A DNA stretch of 64,000 nucleotides from Demequina maris (GCF_000971155.1 NZ_BBLX01000010.1:1-64000); one strand, 5' to 3'; counted from the first letter of the stretch, positions 41,900 to 51,044 are shown. Notes: generated from the sequence alone by a model not told the origin. Numbers and translations: made by a program.

Positions 41900-44029
41900 C
41901 TACTGTCCCGGGGTCGGGGACTCGGGGTGATCCGACTCGCCGACAAGGACCACCGTGGTCCACGCGGCAAGCTCGAGGCGATCGTCGGCGGCGTGCGCCG
42001 CGCCGTCGATCGGGTCCGCGACGGGCCGCTCCAGCGCGACGGTCGCGGGGGTCCAGCTCCAGTTGAAGACGAACCACACGTGGCGGCCGTCGGGCAGGGT
42101 GCCGGACGATGCGGTGACGGCCGCCGGCGGGTCGACCAGGAGGCCGTCGGCCGCGGTGCCGCGGGCGTGGGCCAGGACGGCGGCGGCCAGCTCGCGCGTG
42201 GGGACGCAGCCGACCGTGGTGACGCGGCCGTCGCCCGCCGTGGCGGTGGTGACCGCGGCGAAGTCGCGGAAGCGTGGGTGGTCGTAGGTGGCGAGCACCT
42301 CGGCGTCGTCGGGGAGGAGCCCGTCGACCCACAGCTCGGCGCCCGCGCCCTCGGGGAGCTCGAGCCCGGTCCCCACCGCGGGGACGGGCGCGTCGAGGTT
42401 CGAGAACTCCTCGTAGCGCACGCCCGCGGCGTCGACGAGCCCCGGGGGCGCGACCTGGTGGCGGGCGCGCGACTCGGTGTCGGCGTACGCCGTGCGCGGC
42501 CCGAGCAAGAGGTGGCCGCCGGCGCGGGCGTAGTCGTCGAGGAGCGCGATGTCGGCGTCGGAGGAGATGTAGAGGCCGGCGGCGACGAGCACCGAGTAGC
42601 GGCGGGCGAGCTCGGCGGCCCCGAGGTCGTGCGCCTGGGCGAGGTGGAGGATGCGGACCTGGGCGCGCGCGTCGAACGCGCCGTTGTAGAAGGCGTCGAC
42701 GATGCGCTCGTAGGGATCGCCGGCGTCGCCGGCGGGCATCCGGAAGGGCGGCTGGAACTGGAGCGCGTGCTTGCTGGGGATCGACCACAGCACCGCGACG
42801 TCCGCATCGGGCTCGTAGCCGTCGAGCAGGTCGCCCAGACCCTCGAGCCGCGCGCCGATGCCCGCGATCTCGCGGTAGACGCGGCCCGGCTCGAGGCTGT
42901 GCGGCAGCACGCCGCCCCAGTAGGTCTCGGCCCCGTACGGCAGGGTGTTCCACTGCCAGTACTCGATGAGCTCCGCGCCGCGCGAGATGAGGGCGAAGGC
43001 CGCCTGGGCGAGCTGGCCCGGGTACGGGGGGTAGTTGGTCGCGGAGTCGCCGATCGCCTGCGCATTGGTCTCGGTCACCAGGTAGCGGGCCTGCTTCGAC
43101 GAGAACATGCGGTCGCCCTGACGGAAGAGCGTGGGCACGCTGCTGGTGGTCCAGTAGTCGGTGGTCGGACGGCGGTCGTCGATCGCGAGGCGGTCCTGCA
43201 TGCCGTAGTAGGGGTTGCCCGCCGTGACGGTGAGCGACTCTGCGGTCTTGTGGTCGTCGAGCGCGGCGCGCGGGTACTGGAAGCACGTCGTGACGAACTG
43301 GCTCGCGTCGCGGTACTCCTCGACGAGCGCGGACTGCCACGCGATGAACTCGGCGGTGAGGTCCGCCTGAAACGTGCGCCACGCGAGGTCGTACTGCGGG
43401 AACGAGTTGCCGTCCGGCCGCCACAGCTCGGACCAGTCCTGGAGCCGGTGCGACCAGTAGGTGAGGCCCCACTCGCGGTTGAGCGTCTCGACGTCGCCGT
43501 AGGTGGCGGCCAGACGGTCGACGAAGCGTGCGAACACGTGGTCGTTGTGGAAGATCTCGATGCCGGGCTCGTTGTCGACCTGGAAGCCGACCACCGCGGG
43601 GTGGCTCGCGTAGCGGTCGAGGATCGCGCGGATCAGCCGCTCGGCGCGGGTGACGAACTCGGGGTGGGTGAAGTCCATCTCCTGGCGGGCGCCCCACGGG
43701 ATCGGCTCGCCCGTCGCGCGGTCCGCAGCGATCTCGGGGTGCGCCACCTGCAGCCACGGCGGCACCGCGTAGGTGGGCGTCCCGAGGATGACGCGGATGC
43801 CGCGCTCGTGCGCGGCGTCGAGGGTGGGCGCGAGCCACTCGAGGTCGTACTCGCCCTCGCGCGGCTCCCACGTCGACCAGACGGACTCCCCCACGCGGAT
43901 GACGGTGATGCCGGCCTCGACCATGAGGTCCAGGTCCGTCTCGAGACGGTCGTGACGCTGGTACTCGGGGTAGTACGCGACCCCGAGGTCGATGCGCCCG
44001 GTGGCAGCGGCGGTGCTGCTGTGCTTCAT
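41900..44029 (-). CDS. GH42 beta-galactosidase (second, first gene of operon)
   Basis: 709 residues from ATG 44029 (GGAG 7 nt upstream). Starts IDLGVAYYPEYQRHDRLETD. Acid/base Glu in GFQVDNEPGIE (about 160) and nucleophile Glu in YLVTETNAQAIG (about 325). The layout matches GH42 but the sequence is only distantly similar to the enzyme at 36536, so the two should differ in linkage or chain length. No signal peptide. Divergent from the LacI-type regulator; candidate operators lie between. Confidence 0.9.
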   Translation of the reverse strand: MKHSSTAAATGRIDLGVAYYPEYQRHDRLETDLDLMVEAGITVIRVGESVWSTWEPREGEYDLEWLAPTLDAAHERGIRVILGTPTYAVPPWLQVAHPEIAADRATGEPIPWGARQEMDFTHPEFVTRAERLIRAILDRYASHPAVVGFQVDNEPGIEIFHNDHVFARFVDRLAATYGDVETLNREWGLTYWSHRLQDWSELWRPDGNSFPQYDLAWRTFQADLTAEFIAWQSALVEEYRDASQFVTTCFQYPRAALDDHKTAESLTVTAGNPYYGMQDRLAIDDRRPTTDYWTTSSVPTLFRQGDRMFSSKQARYLVTETNAQAIGDSATNYPPYPGQLAQAAFALISRGAELIEYWQWNTLPYGAETYWGGVLPHSLEPGRVYREIAGIGARLEGLGDLLDGYEPDADVAVLWSIPSKHALQFQPPFRMPAGDAGDPYERIVDAFYNGAFDARAQVRILHLAQAHDLGAAELARRYSVLVAAGLYISSDADIALLDDYARAGGHLLLGPRTAYADTESRARHQVAPPGLVDAAGVRYEEFSNLDAPVPAVGTGLELPEGAGAELWVDGLLPDDAEVLATYDHPRFRDFAAVTTATAGDGRVTTVGCVPTRELAAAVLAHARGTAADGLLVDPPAAVTASSGTLPDGRHVWFVFNWSWTPATVALERPVADPIDGAAHAADDRLELAAWTTVVLVGESDHPESPTPGQ

Positions 44030-44074
44030 AGATCCACTCCGTTGTTGATCCGACTTCGCGCCCTGTTTGCGGTT

Positions 44075-44088
44075 TGTTACCGGCCACA
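44075..44088. promoter_or_regulatory. second LacI operator candidate (imperfect)
   Basis: TGTTACCGGCCACA keeps the left half and centre of the palindrome at 44105-44120, with 5 of 7 pairs intact. It is 46 nt upstream of the GH42 start. Confidence 0.4.
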
Positions 44089-44104
44089 TCAGCGCATGCT
44101 GGCG

Positions 44105-44120
44105 ATGTTACCGGTAATAT
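44105..44120. promoter_or_regulatory. LacI operator candidate
   Basis: ATGTTACCGGTAATAT: core TTACCGGTAA is perfect with a central CG, and one pair in the 16 nt is mismatched. It lies between the divergent GH42 operon and the LacI-family gene and could control both. Confidence 0.6.
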
Positions 44121-44210
44121 CTCGAAGTGCAAGCCCGAGATTCATCACGGTTTCGTGATGTTCTGGCGGTACGGTTCAGCCATACGGCGTGCGATGGAGG
44201 GTGGACGAGC

Positions 44211-45296
44211 ATGACCGAGCAGGCCATCCCGGCGACGGAGCAGGGACGCCCCGACGCGGGGTCCGGTGCCGACCGCAAGGCGCGCCACGGCGCGGCCGCC
44301 GCGGGCAAGCCGGCCACGATCTACGACGTCGCGCACGCGGCGGGCGTGTCGCATCAGACCGTGAGCCGCTACCTCAAGGGCTTCGAGGGCATCCGACCGG
44401 AGACGCGGGCGAAGGTCGAGCGCGCGCTCGCCGAGCTCGACTACCGCCCCAACCTCACGGCCCGGTCGCTCACCACCGGACGGTCCCGGCGCATCGGCGC
44501 CCTCACGCACGACATCGACAAGTACGGACCCAGCAAGATCCTCGGCGCGGCGTCCGCGGCGGCGCGCGACGCCGGCTACGTGCTCGACGTGGTGACGCTC
44601 GACACCACCGACACCGCGTCGATCCGCGAGGCGCTGGCCATCATCGCGGAGCACGACGTCGAGGGCATCCTCGCGCTGTCGTCCACCGACGAGATGACGC
44701 ACGCCTTCGAGGGCATCGACTTCCGTGTGCCCGCGCTGATCGCGGCCGAGCCCGACGAGCCCTCGCGGGTGCAGTCCCAGCTCGCGACCGTCGGCATGCC
44801 CGCGCTGGTCGCGCACCTCGCGCAGCTCGGGCACCGCCGGCTGATCTTCCTGGCCGGACCCCACCACTGGTCCGCGGCCCGCAACCGTACCCGTGCCCTG
44901 CAGGTCGCCGCGGAGACGCAGGGCCTCGAGGTCGCGGCGATCCTCGAGGGCGACTGGTCCGCGCGCTCGGGCCACGAGCTGATCCGCGACCTGCCGGAGG
45001 TCGACGCCACGGCCATCGTGTCGGCCAACGACCAGATGGCGCTCGGCGCGGTCCTCGCGCTGTCCGAGCGCGGCCTCGACGTGCCCGGCGACGTCAGCGT
45101 GACGGGGATCGACGACCTGCCCGACGCCGCGTTCTACACGCCGCCGCTCACGACACTACGGATGGACCTCTCCGGGCGCGGACGTGCGGCCTTCGCCGAG
45201 CTCCTCAGCCGGATCGACGGGTCCGAGGCGCACGAGCCCGAGCCGGTGCAGTCGGAGCTGATCGTGCGGAGCTCGACCGGCCCGGCGCCGCGCTGA
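44211..45296 (+). CDS. LacI family transcriptional regulator
   Basis: 361 residues from ATG 44211. The DNA-binding part begins after a poorly conserved stretch of about 35 residues: ATIYDVAHAAGVSHQTVSRYLKG (HTH), then the hinge helix YRPNLTARSLTTGRS. The periplasmic-binding-like effector domain follows, ending with DLPDAAFYTPPLTTLRMDLSGRG, the typical LacI close. The extended N-terminus is unusual. It should repress the GH42/ABC operon until a galactoside-type inducer binds. Confidence 0.9.
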   Translation: MTEQAIPATEQGRPDAGSGADRKARHGAAAAGKPATIYDVAHAAGVSHQTVSRYLKGFEGIRPETRAKVERALAELDYRPNLTARSLTTGRSRRIGALTHDIDKYGPSKILGAASAAARDAGYVLDVVTLDTTDTASIREALAIIAEHDVEGILALSSTDEMTHAFEGIDFRVPALIAAEPDEPSRVQSQLATVGMPALVAHLAQLGHRRLIFLAGPHHWSAARNRTRALQVAAETQGLEVAAILEGDWSARSGHELIRDLPEVDATAIVSANDQMALGAVLALSERGLDVPGDVSVTGIDDLPDAAFYTPPLTTLRMDLSGRGRAAFAELLSRIDGSEAHEPEPVQSELIVRSSTGPAPR

Positions 45297-45358
45297 GCGT
45301 CGCTGGCTTCCCCGCAGGGGTCGCAGACCTCGCAGAAGCGTCGCTGAGCTCCCCGCAG
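45297..45358. repeat. direct repeat pair, 41-nt spacing
   Basis: GCGTCGCTG, four variable bases, CCCCGCAG: copies at 45297-45317 and 45338-45358. They fill the gap between the LacI gene and the convergent UbiB-like gene. No clear hairpin terminator is present. Confidence 0.65.
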
Positions 45359-45384
45359 CGCGGTGGGGGTGGATGATCCCCTGG

Positions 45385-47064
45385 TCAGCGGGGGTTGCGG
45401 CGGCCGAAGATCACGTGGCCCAGCGGGATGATCGACCCGATCATGAGGAACCATCCCTGACCCGGGTCGTCGGCGTGCAGCCGCGCCCCGCCGACGAGCA
45501 GCGCGCAGAAGATCAGCGCGGACACCAGGCGCCGGACCGTGAGCTCGAGCTTGGAGAACGTCTCCTCGAGGCGCGGCGTGGTGACCGCGAGGTTGCCGGT
45601 CTCGACTTTGTGCAGGACCGCGTCGAGGCGCTTGGGCATGTGCCGGATCACACCGACGGCCTCGACCGCCTCGCGCCCGACCTCGCGGGCCATGCTGCTG
45701 GTCTCGTCGCGCAGCAGCCGCTGCGCGTAGGGCTCGACCGAGTCCCAGATGTTGTACGCGGGATCGAGCGAGCTGCACAGGCCCGACGTCAGCGACACGG
45801 CGCGGATGATGAGCAGGAAGTTCTCGGGCAGCTGGAACGGCAGCGTGAGCATGACGTCGGAGAACTCGAGCGCGAAGTCGCGGAACTCGCGCGGGTCCAC
45901 GCGTCGCAGGTCGGCGAAGCCCATCCCGCCGAAGCGGGAGAACACCTGGGTCATCACCCGTTCGAGCTCGACAGTGTCCGCCGAGGGCAGCAGCACCCCC
46001 GCATCGTGCATCGCGCGGACCATGCCCTTGCCGTCGCGCGAGGCCGCGGCGATCACGACCGCGCGCAGCGCGTGACGCAACCGGTCGGGCACCTCGCCCA
46101 TCATCCCGAAGTCGACGAACGTGAGCCTCCACTCGGGCCCCTCCTCCCCCGCGGCGCGGGGCGTGACGAAGAGGTTCCCGGGGTGCGGGTCGGCGTGGAA
46201 GAAGCTGTGGCGGAAGAGCTGGTCGAGCATGACGTCGGCGAAGACGTTCGCGACCTCGGCCGGCGAGATGCCGGCGGCGCGGATGCCCTCGACGTCGGTG
46301 ATCTTGATCGCCGTGACGTCCTCGAGGGTGAGCACCCGGCGCGTGGTGCGCTCCCACACGACGGCGGGCACGCGGACGCGGTCGTCGTCGGCGAAGCTCT
46401 CCGCGAAGCGCTCGGCGTTCGCGGCCTCGTGGAGGTAATCGACCTCCTCGAGGCTGGTCTGCGCGAACTCCTCCACGAGCGCGGGCAGGTCCACGCGCTG
46501 GTGGATGATCCGGATGCGCATGAGCCACATCGCGATGCGCCGCAGCGCGGACAGGTCGACCTCGACGATGTGGCCGATCCCGGGGCGCTGGATCTTCACG
46601 ACGACGTCGGTGAAGCCCACCGCGTCCTTGTCGGTGGCGGCGAGGGTGGCACGATGCGCCTGCCCGATCGATGCCGAGGCGACGGGGGTCTCGTCGAACG
46701 ACGCGTAGACGTGGCGCAGCGGGACCCCGAGCTCCTCCTCCGCGAGGGCATGGATCTCATCGAAGGGAACGGCGGGGACCTCGTCCTGGAGGTCCTCGAG
46801 CTCCTTGGTGATCTCCGGCGGGAGCACGTCGAGGCGCGTCGAGAGGAACTGGCCGAGCTTGATCATCAGGCCGCCGAGGTCCACCGCGAGGACGCGGAAG
46901 CGGCGCGCGAGGCGCTGCATGCGCGCCTCGCGGGTGCGCTCGGCGATGCCGGACATGCCGAAGCGCGGGAGGAACAGCTCGTACCACCACGTGACGATGA
47001 GATGCCGCGCGGCGAAGCGCAGGATGCGGCGGTAGCGGGCGCGGCCGCGGGTGGCGTCGGGCAT
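45385..47064 (-). CDS. ABC1/UbiB (AarF) family atypical kinase-like protein
   Basis: 559 residues. The KxGQ motif of the family is MIKLGQFLSTR (about 65-75). The Ala-rich loop replacing the P-loop is VASASIGQAHRA (about 127-138). VVVKIQRPG holds the lysine and FFHADPHPGN the metal-binding loop (about 288-297). Two C-terminal membrane helices (about 510-550). UbiB/COQ8 proteins are ATPases that support quinone synthesis in membranes; actinobacteria make menaquinone, so the target here is unclear. Lies about 40 nt downstream of the PadR gene. Confidence 0.87.
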   Translation of the reverse strand: MPDATRGRARYRRILRFAARHLIVTWWYELFLPRFGMSGIAERTREARMQRLARRFRVLAVDLGGLMIKLGQFLSTRLDVLPPEITKELEDLQDEVPAVPFDEIHALAEEELGVPLRHVYASFDETPVASASIGQAHRATLAATDKDAVGFTDVVVKIQRPGIGHIVEVDLSALRRIAMWLMRIRIIHQRVDLPALVEEFAQTSLEEVDYLHEAANAERFAESFADDDRVRVPAVVWERTTRRVLTLEDVTAIKITDVEGIRAAGISPAEVANVFADVMLDQLFRHSFFHADPHPGNLFVTPRAAGEEGPEWRLTFVDFGMMGEVPDRLRHALRAVVIAAASRDGKGMVRAMHDAGVLLPSADTVELERVMTQVFSRFGGMGFADLRRVDPREFRDFALEFSDVMLTLPFQLPENFLLIIRAVSLTSGLCSSLDPAYNIWDSVEPYAQRLLRDETSSMAREVGREAVEAVGVIRHMPKRLDAVLHKVETGNLAVTTPRLEETFSKLELTVRRLVSALIFCALLVGGARLHADDPGQGWFLMIGSIIPLGHVIFGRRNPR

Positions 47065-47102
47065 CGGTTCTCCTCGATCCCCGACGGCCCGACGGCGTCT
47101 CG

Positions 47103-47666
47103 TCAGCCCTGCGCGAGGATCGAGTAAATCCTACGTCGTGCCTCGTCCAGGACCTCGACGACCTTCTCCTGCTCCTCCTTCGTGCCGGTGCGGGCGGCCT
47201 GCGCGGCGGCCTGCGCGAGCTCGAAGCCGGACTTGGACAGCGGGCCCAGCTTGGAGCTGTCCCATAGGGGCTGCGTGTCCCACGGCGCGTCCTTCGCGGC
47301 CGCGGCGGCCTCGTCGCGGCCCGCCTCGGTGAGCGTGTAGATCTTGCGGTCCTGCTGGGTCTCGGCGGCGACCAGCCCCTCGTCCGCGAGCAGCTGCAAC
47401 GTCGGGTAGACGGAGCCCGCGCTGGGCTTCCACCTGCCGCCCGTGCGCTCCTCGATCTCGCGGATGATCTGGTAGCCGTGCATGTCGCCCTCGTGGAGCA
47501 GCGCGAGGATCGCGGCGCGGACGTCGCCGCGGCCCATGCGGGTCCCCACGCGCTTGTCGAAGCTCTGCTTGATCTGGTCCATCGCGTCCCACATGGCGTC
47601 CATCGCCTCCTGGGGACGGCCGGAGCCGAAGCTCCCGCGACCGCTCGTACCGTGCGTGCCGGTCAT
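47103..47666 (-). CDS. PadR family transcriptional regulator
   Basis: 187 residues from ATG 47666 (GGAGG 5 nt upstream). A Gly/Ser-rich N-terminal part of about 45 residues precedes the winged helix: RAAILALLHEGDMHGYQIIREIEERTGG, then KPSAGSVYPTLQLLADEGLV. The helical C-terminal tail for dimerisation is short. PadR proteins repress neighbouring genes and often themselves; an operator candidate with CGATA repeats lies upstream. The UbiB-like gene downstream is the likely co-transcribed partner. Confidence 0.87.
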   Translation of the reverse strand: MTGTHGTSGRGSFGSGRPQEAMDAMWDAMDQIKQSFDKRVGTRMGRGDVRAAILALLHEGDMHGYQIIREIEERTGGRWKPSAGSVYPTLQLLADEGLVAAETQQDRKIYTLTEAGRDEAAAAAKDAPWDTQPLWDSSKLGPLSKSGFELAQAAAQAARTGTKEEQEKVVEVLDEARRRIYSILAQG

Positions 47667-47967
47667 GGTGACCTCCTTGGCGTCGTGCCCACCGAACGAT
47701 AGTGAGCGATACATCGTTCAGTGTCGCTCGCGACGGGACGATGCGCAAGGGCGTTCGCAAGATCGGCGTGCCGGGCGCGCGGGCCGCGACGGACGTAACC
47801 TGGGAGATAACTGTCCTGCGCATCATGCGCCCGTCCCGTCCGGGCTCGCGCGACGGCATCCAGGCCGCCACCCCGCCCGGCGCCACGACCGGTCCCCGGC
47901 CACCCGCGCATCGTCCCCGCGTCGTCGGAGCAGTGCGCCACCCGCACCCGTCCCCACCGGGAGCATC
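47667..47967. other. gene-free divergent region
   Basis: 301 nt between the PadR gene and the endolysin-like gene. It contains the PadR operator candidate (47694-47719) and two oppositely oriented copies of GGACGATGC (about 47735 and 47906). No other structure seen. Confidence 0.6.
47694..47719. promoter_or_regulatory. PadR operator candidate
   Basis: GAACGAT (47694-47700) and ATCGTTC (47713-47719) form an inverted repeat, and CGATA occurs twice between 47697 and 47711 at 10-nt spacing. About 28 nt upstream of the PadR start. Confidence 0.5.
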
Positions 47968-48774
47968 ATGGGCATCGAGCGCTCCGACGACCTCGACGTG
48001 ACCCTCGAGTCGAGGTCGCTCGCGGCCTTCACGCGGGCCGTGGCGTCGGGCTGCCCGCTGGACGTGAACTCGTCGTGGCGCGACCCGGCGATCCAGGAGC
48101 GGCTGTTCCAGGACAGCTACACCTCCGACTTCGGCGCCTCGGCGCAGTTCGACCGGCGGGTCTGGAAGGGCGTGTCCTACTGGCGACGCCGTGCCAAGGC
48201 GTCGAACGGCGGGCCCACCGTGTCGGTCGCGATCCCGGGGACGTCACTGCACGAGGACGGTCTCGCGCTCGACCTGGGCGAGCGGGCCCGCACGTGGATG
48301 GCGGGCCACCCGGGCTTCGGATGGGTCAACCCGGGCTGGGCCAGGGCCGCCGCCACCCTCGAGCCGTGGCACTACGAGTACACCGCCGACATCGACGAGC
48401 ACGAGGAGGACGACATGCCTCTCACCAAGGACGACATCGCGCAGCTGCGCGCCCTCATCCGCGAGGAGGTGCCGGGCGCGGTCTGGAGCACCGAGTACGA
48501 GCTCACCGACTTCGAGAAGGGCGTCCTCGACCTCGACTGGAAGACCGTCTCCGCCAGCTATCTGCAGCGCCGGGGCGGGATCGCGTCGGTGCGGGCCGCG
48601 TCGCTCGCCTTCCAGGCCAATCAGGCGGCGCAGCGCAGCGCGGCGGTGGCGAAGGCCTCGAAGGCGGTGGTCGACAAGCTCAAGGCCGACGGCGTCGACG
48701 TGGACACGTCGGCGATCGAGAAGGTGATCGCCAAGGCGCTCGACGAGATCGACGTCACCGTGAAGATCAAGTAG
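47968..48774 (+). CDS. M15 (VanY-like) peptidoglycan peptidase, endolysin-type
   Basis: 268 residues, ATG with GGGAG 5 nt upstream. The zinc peptidase part (about 30-145) has SSWRDPAIQERLF, TSLHEDGLALDLGERAR (the H...D pair) and LEPWHYEY (final His), the three M15 elements. After a short DEHEED linker comes a second part (about 155-268). It starts PLTKDDIAQLRALIREEV and looks like tail regions of actinophage endolysins. There is no signal peptide, which also fits a phage endolysin released by a holin. No other phage gene is near, so it is an isolated phage remnant or a recruited autolysin. Confidence 0.8.
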   Translation: MGIERSDDLDVTLESRSLAAFTRAVASGCPLDVNSSWRDPAIQERLFQDSYTSDFGASAQFDRRVWKGVSYWRRRAKASNGGPTVSVAIPGTSLHEDGLALDLGERARTWMAGHPGFGWVNPGWARAAATLEPWHYEYTADIDEHEEDDMPLTKDDIAQLRALIREEVPGAVWSTEYELTDFEKGVLDLDWKTVSASYLQRRGGIASVRAASLAFQANQAAQRSAAVAKASKAVVDKLKADGVDVDTSAIEKVIAKALDEIDVTVKIK

Positions 48775-48802
48775 GCGGCCGGCGCGAAGGCCGGAGAGAG
48801 CA

Positions 48803-48834
48803 GAAGCGGCCCCTCCCGGAGGAGGGGCCGCTTC
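48803..48834. terminator. bidirectional terminator hairpin
   Basis: Perfect 14-bp stem (48803-48816 with 48821-48834) and a CGGA loop, between the convergent endolysin-like and small secreted protein genes. Confidence 0.85.
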
Positions 48835-48863
48835 CGCGTGCTAGGGGCGACTGCTCGAAAGCG

Positions 48864-49346
48864 TCAGGCCACCTTGCACTTGAGGACGGTGTTCGTCAGC
48901 GTCGCGGTGCCCGTGTAGCGAGCGGGCTTCGCCTTGGTGGCCGTGAACGTGATGGTCTGGCCCGGCTTGACCCACACCTGCTTGTAGGGGCCGACCTTGG
49001 CGAAGGCGGCGGTCTTGTTGACGCCGTCGACGGTCCACTTGACCGAGGCCTTCTTGACGCGCTTGGTCTCGATGTCCTTGAACTTGATCGCCACGCAGCC
49101 CTTGGGCACGGTGATCGAGAAGGTCAGCGTCTTGCCGGCGCCCACGGCGCTCTTGGCGATGTGCTGCGGCTTGGGGGTGGTCGCGACGTAGGAGCGCGCG
49201 AAGTTCGACACCACGACGCCGGGGGCCTTGTCGATCCCGATGAACTTGCGGCCCTGCGCGTCGGCCGACGCGGCCGGCGAGAGCGCGACGGTCATGAGGA
49301 CGGCGGCGCCCAGAGCGGCGACCTTCATACCCAGCTTGGACTTCAC
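48864..49346 (-). CDS. small secreted protein of unknown function
   Basis: 160 residues from GTG 49346 (GGGGGA 5 nt upstream); earlier codons would place 46 non-secretory residues before the signal. Signal peptide about 1-30 ending SPAASA. The mature part is Lys/Thr/Val-rich, alternating beta pattern, with only two Cys (KGCVAIKF and the penultimate block KCKVA), which may form a disulfide. Very basic. No family recognised. The gene ends in the hairpin at 48803. Confidence 0.7.
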   Translation of the reverse strand: MKSKLGMKVAALGAAVLMTVALSPAASADAQGRKFIGIDKAPGVVVSNFARSYVATTPKPQHIAKSAVGAGKTLTFSITVPKGCVAIKFKDIETKRVKKASVKWTVDGVNKTAAFAKVGPYKQVWVKPGQTITFTATKAKPARYTGTATLTNTVLKCKVA

Positions 49347-49444
49347 GGATTTCCCCCTCGAAGAAGTTCGCGCGGGCCGACGCGGCGCGCGCTGCAGGGA
49401 AAGGATGCCACGGATGGGTGGCACCGGACGACCAAATTCGTGCG

Positions 49445-49468
49445 ATCTTGCACACATGTGCACGAGAT
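49445..49468. promoter_or_regulatory. imperfect palindrome upstream of secreted protein gene
   Basis: ATCTTGCACA and TGTGCACGAGAT face each other with a bulge, centred on CACATGTG, about 100 nt upstream of the start at 49346. Possible operator; no regulator known. Confidence 0.4.
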
Positions 49469-49553
49469 TTAACACGCTCGCCATATTGGGGCCCGATCCC
49501 CGCCCGGATTGCGAGGTTTGATGCCGCGTGCCAGCGTCGATGCTCGGGCCGGG

Positions 49554-51044
49554 TCAGGGATGCACGGACGACGCGACGAGCACCGCAGTGGCGATCACGA
49601 CGCCCACGAAGAGCGCCGACTCCCACCGGACGGCGGTCCGCAGATGGTGCTCGTCGGGCGCGTCGGCCTCGGGCGCATCGTCCCGCGGTTCGTCGGCGTG
49701 CGCAGCGAGCCGCGGGACGATGCGGAAGTGCGTGTAGGCGCCGAACGCCGCGACTACCGCGACCAGCCCCACCTTGATGAGCAGGACGATGCCCCACGTC
49801 GAGGTCCAGAGGTCGGACAGCTCTTCGAGGATCTCCCACGCGAGCACGACGCCCGCGATGCCGACCACCACGAACGATGCGGCGGCGACCACCCCGAAGC
49901 GCGAGGCCATCGCGCCGGCGTCGAGCGCGCGAGCCTCCCGGGCCCGGCGACGCAGGACCGCGGCGAGGGCGACGACGCAGCCGACCCACACCGCCGCGGC
50001 GACGAGGTGGGCGATGTCCGCGGTGAGCACGAGCCACCGCGGCTCGGCGGTGTTGCTGTGCCCGCCGAGCACGTGGCCGGCGCCGGCGATCAGCATGCCG
50101 GCGATCGCGAGCCACGAGCCCGCGACCGTGCGTCGCACGCCGAGCAGCATGAGCAGGCCGCCGGCCGCCTGGAGGCCGAGCACCCAGGCGAAGGTGCCGG
50201 CGACGGCGTCCTGGAGGGCGTCGGTCTGTAGCCCGTCGGCGAACGATCCGCCCGCGATAAGGGCCGAGCGCCCGACGAGCCTCAGCGCGAGCCCTCCGAG
50301 AAGCAGCGCGCCGCACCAGCGCACGCCGGCGATCAGGCGGGGGACGTCGTCCGCGTCGCGTCCGCGCATCGCGAAGCCGGCGAACGCGAGCGCGCCGCCC
50401 GCGACGAGCAGCGACCACAGCGCGATGGCCGCGCCTCCCCGGGCGACGATGCGCGCGGCCAGGTCGCTCCCGTCGCCTCCGGCCGCCTCCGGGTCCATCG
50501 CCATCGTGGCCGAGGGCGAGGGAGAGGGCGACGGCTGCGCGGTGATCGACGTCGGCTCGCTCGCCGAGGGGCTCGGGTTCGCGGACGCGGTGGCGGTCGC
50601 GGTCGCGGTCGGCTCGGGGGCGGCGCCTTCGACGTCGAAGCCGAACTCGCCGTCAAGCGGGTGCCCGTCCTCCGCCGCGACGGTCCACGCGACGGTGTAG
50701 CCGCCATCGGTGAGCGGTTCCGCCGGGGTGGCGACGATCACGATGCCGTCGTCGGCCTGCTCGACCGCCGCCTCGACCGGACCGTCGGGCCCGGTGATCT
50801 CGACGGCGTCGCCGAGGGGCGTCACGGGCAGGGTGAAGGTGAGGACGACCTCCTCGACGGCCTGCTCGACGGTGGTCCCGTCGGCGGGGTCGGAGTGGTC
50901 AAGGTCCGTGTGCGCCCACGCGGACCCGCCGTTCACCAGGGCGAATACGAGAGCGAGCGCGAGTACGAGCGCCCATCGGACGGCGAGGGCGGGCGCCATC
51001 GCGGACGATCGGCTGGGGGCGGGGACTCTCCGGCGGTCGAACAT
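49554..51044 (-). CDS. CopC-CopD fusion, copper resistance/uptake protein
   Basis: 496 residues from ATG 51044. Signal segment about 15-40, then the CopC domain (about 42-135): AHTDLDHSDPADG with the N-terminal His expected as copper ligand, and AEDGHPLDGEFGF late. A Ser/Pro/Thr/Ala linker leads to CopD (about 190-496) with eight helices and conserved His within GHVLGGH, TADIAHLVAAAVWVG and FGAYTHFRIVPRL. CopC binds copper outside the membrane and CopD is thought to move it inward. The weak ribosome site leaves the start open; MAPALAVRW 15 codons later is an alternative. Confidence 0.87.
   Translation of the reverse strand: MFDRRRVPAPSRSSAMAPALAVRWALVLALALVFALVNGGSAWAHTDLDHSDPADGTTVEQAVEEVVLTFTLPVTPLGDAVEITGPDGPVEAAVEQADDGIVIVATPAEPLTDGGYTVAWTVAAEDGHPLDGEFGFDVEGAAPEPTATATATASANPSPSASEPTSITAQPSPSPSPSATMAMDPEAAGGDGSDLAARIVARGGAAIALWSLLVAGGALAFAGFAMRGRDADDVPRLIAGVRWCGALLLGGLALRLVGRSALIAGGSFADGLQTDALQDAVAGTFAWVLGLQAAGGLLMLLGVRRTVAGSWLAIAGMLIAGAGHVLGGHSNTAEPRWLVLTADIAHLVAAAVWVGCVVALAAVLRRRAREARALDAGAMASRFGVVAAASFVVVGIAGVVLAWEILEELSDLWTSTWGIVLLIKVGLVAVVAAFGAYTHFRIVPRLAAHADEPRDDAPEADAPDEHHLRTAVRWESALFVGVVIATAVLVASSVHP

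Noticed and set aside
40517-44158. Plus-strand frame of about 1200 codons opposite the binding-protein and GH42 genes
   Set aside because: Antisense to two certain genes, with biased composition and no motif.
48803-48834. Perfect hairpin considered as an attachment site or element end
   Set aside because: Placed exactly between two convergent stops, with stem and loop of a normal terminator.
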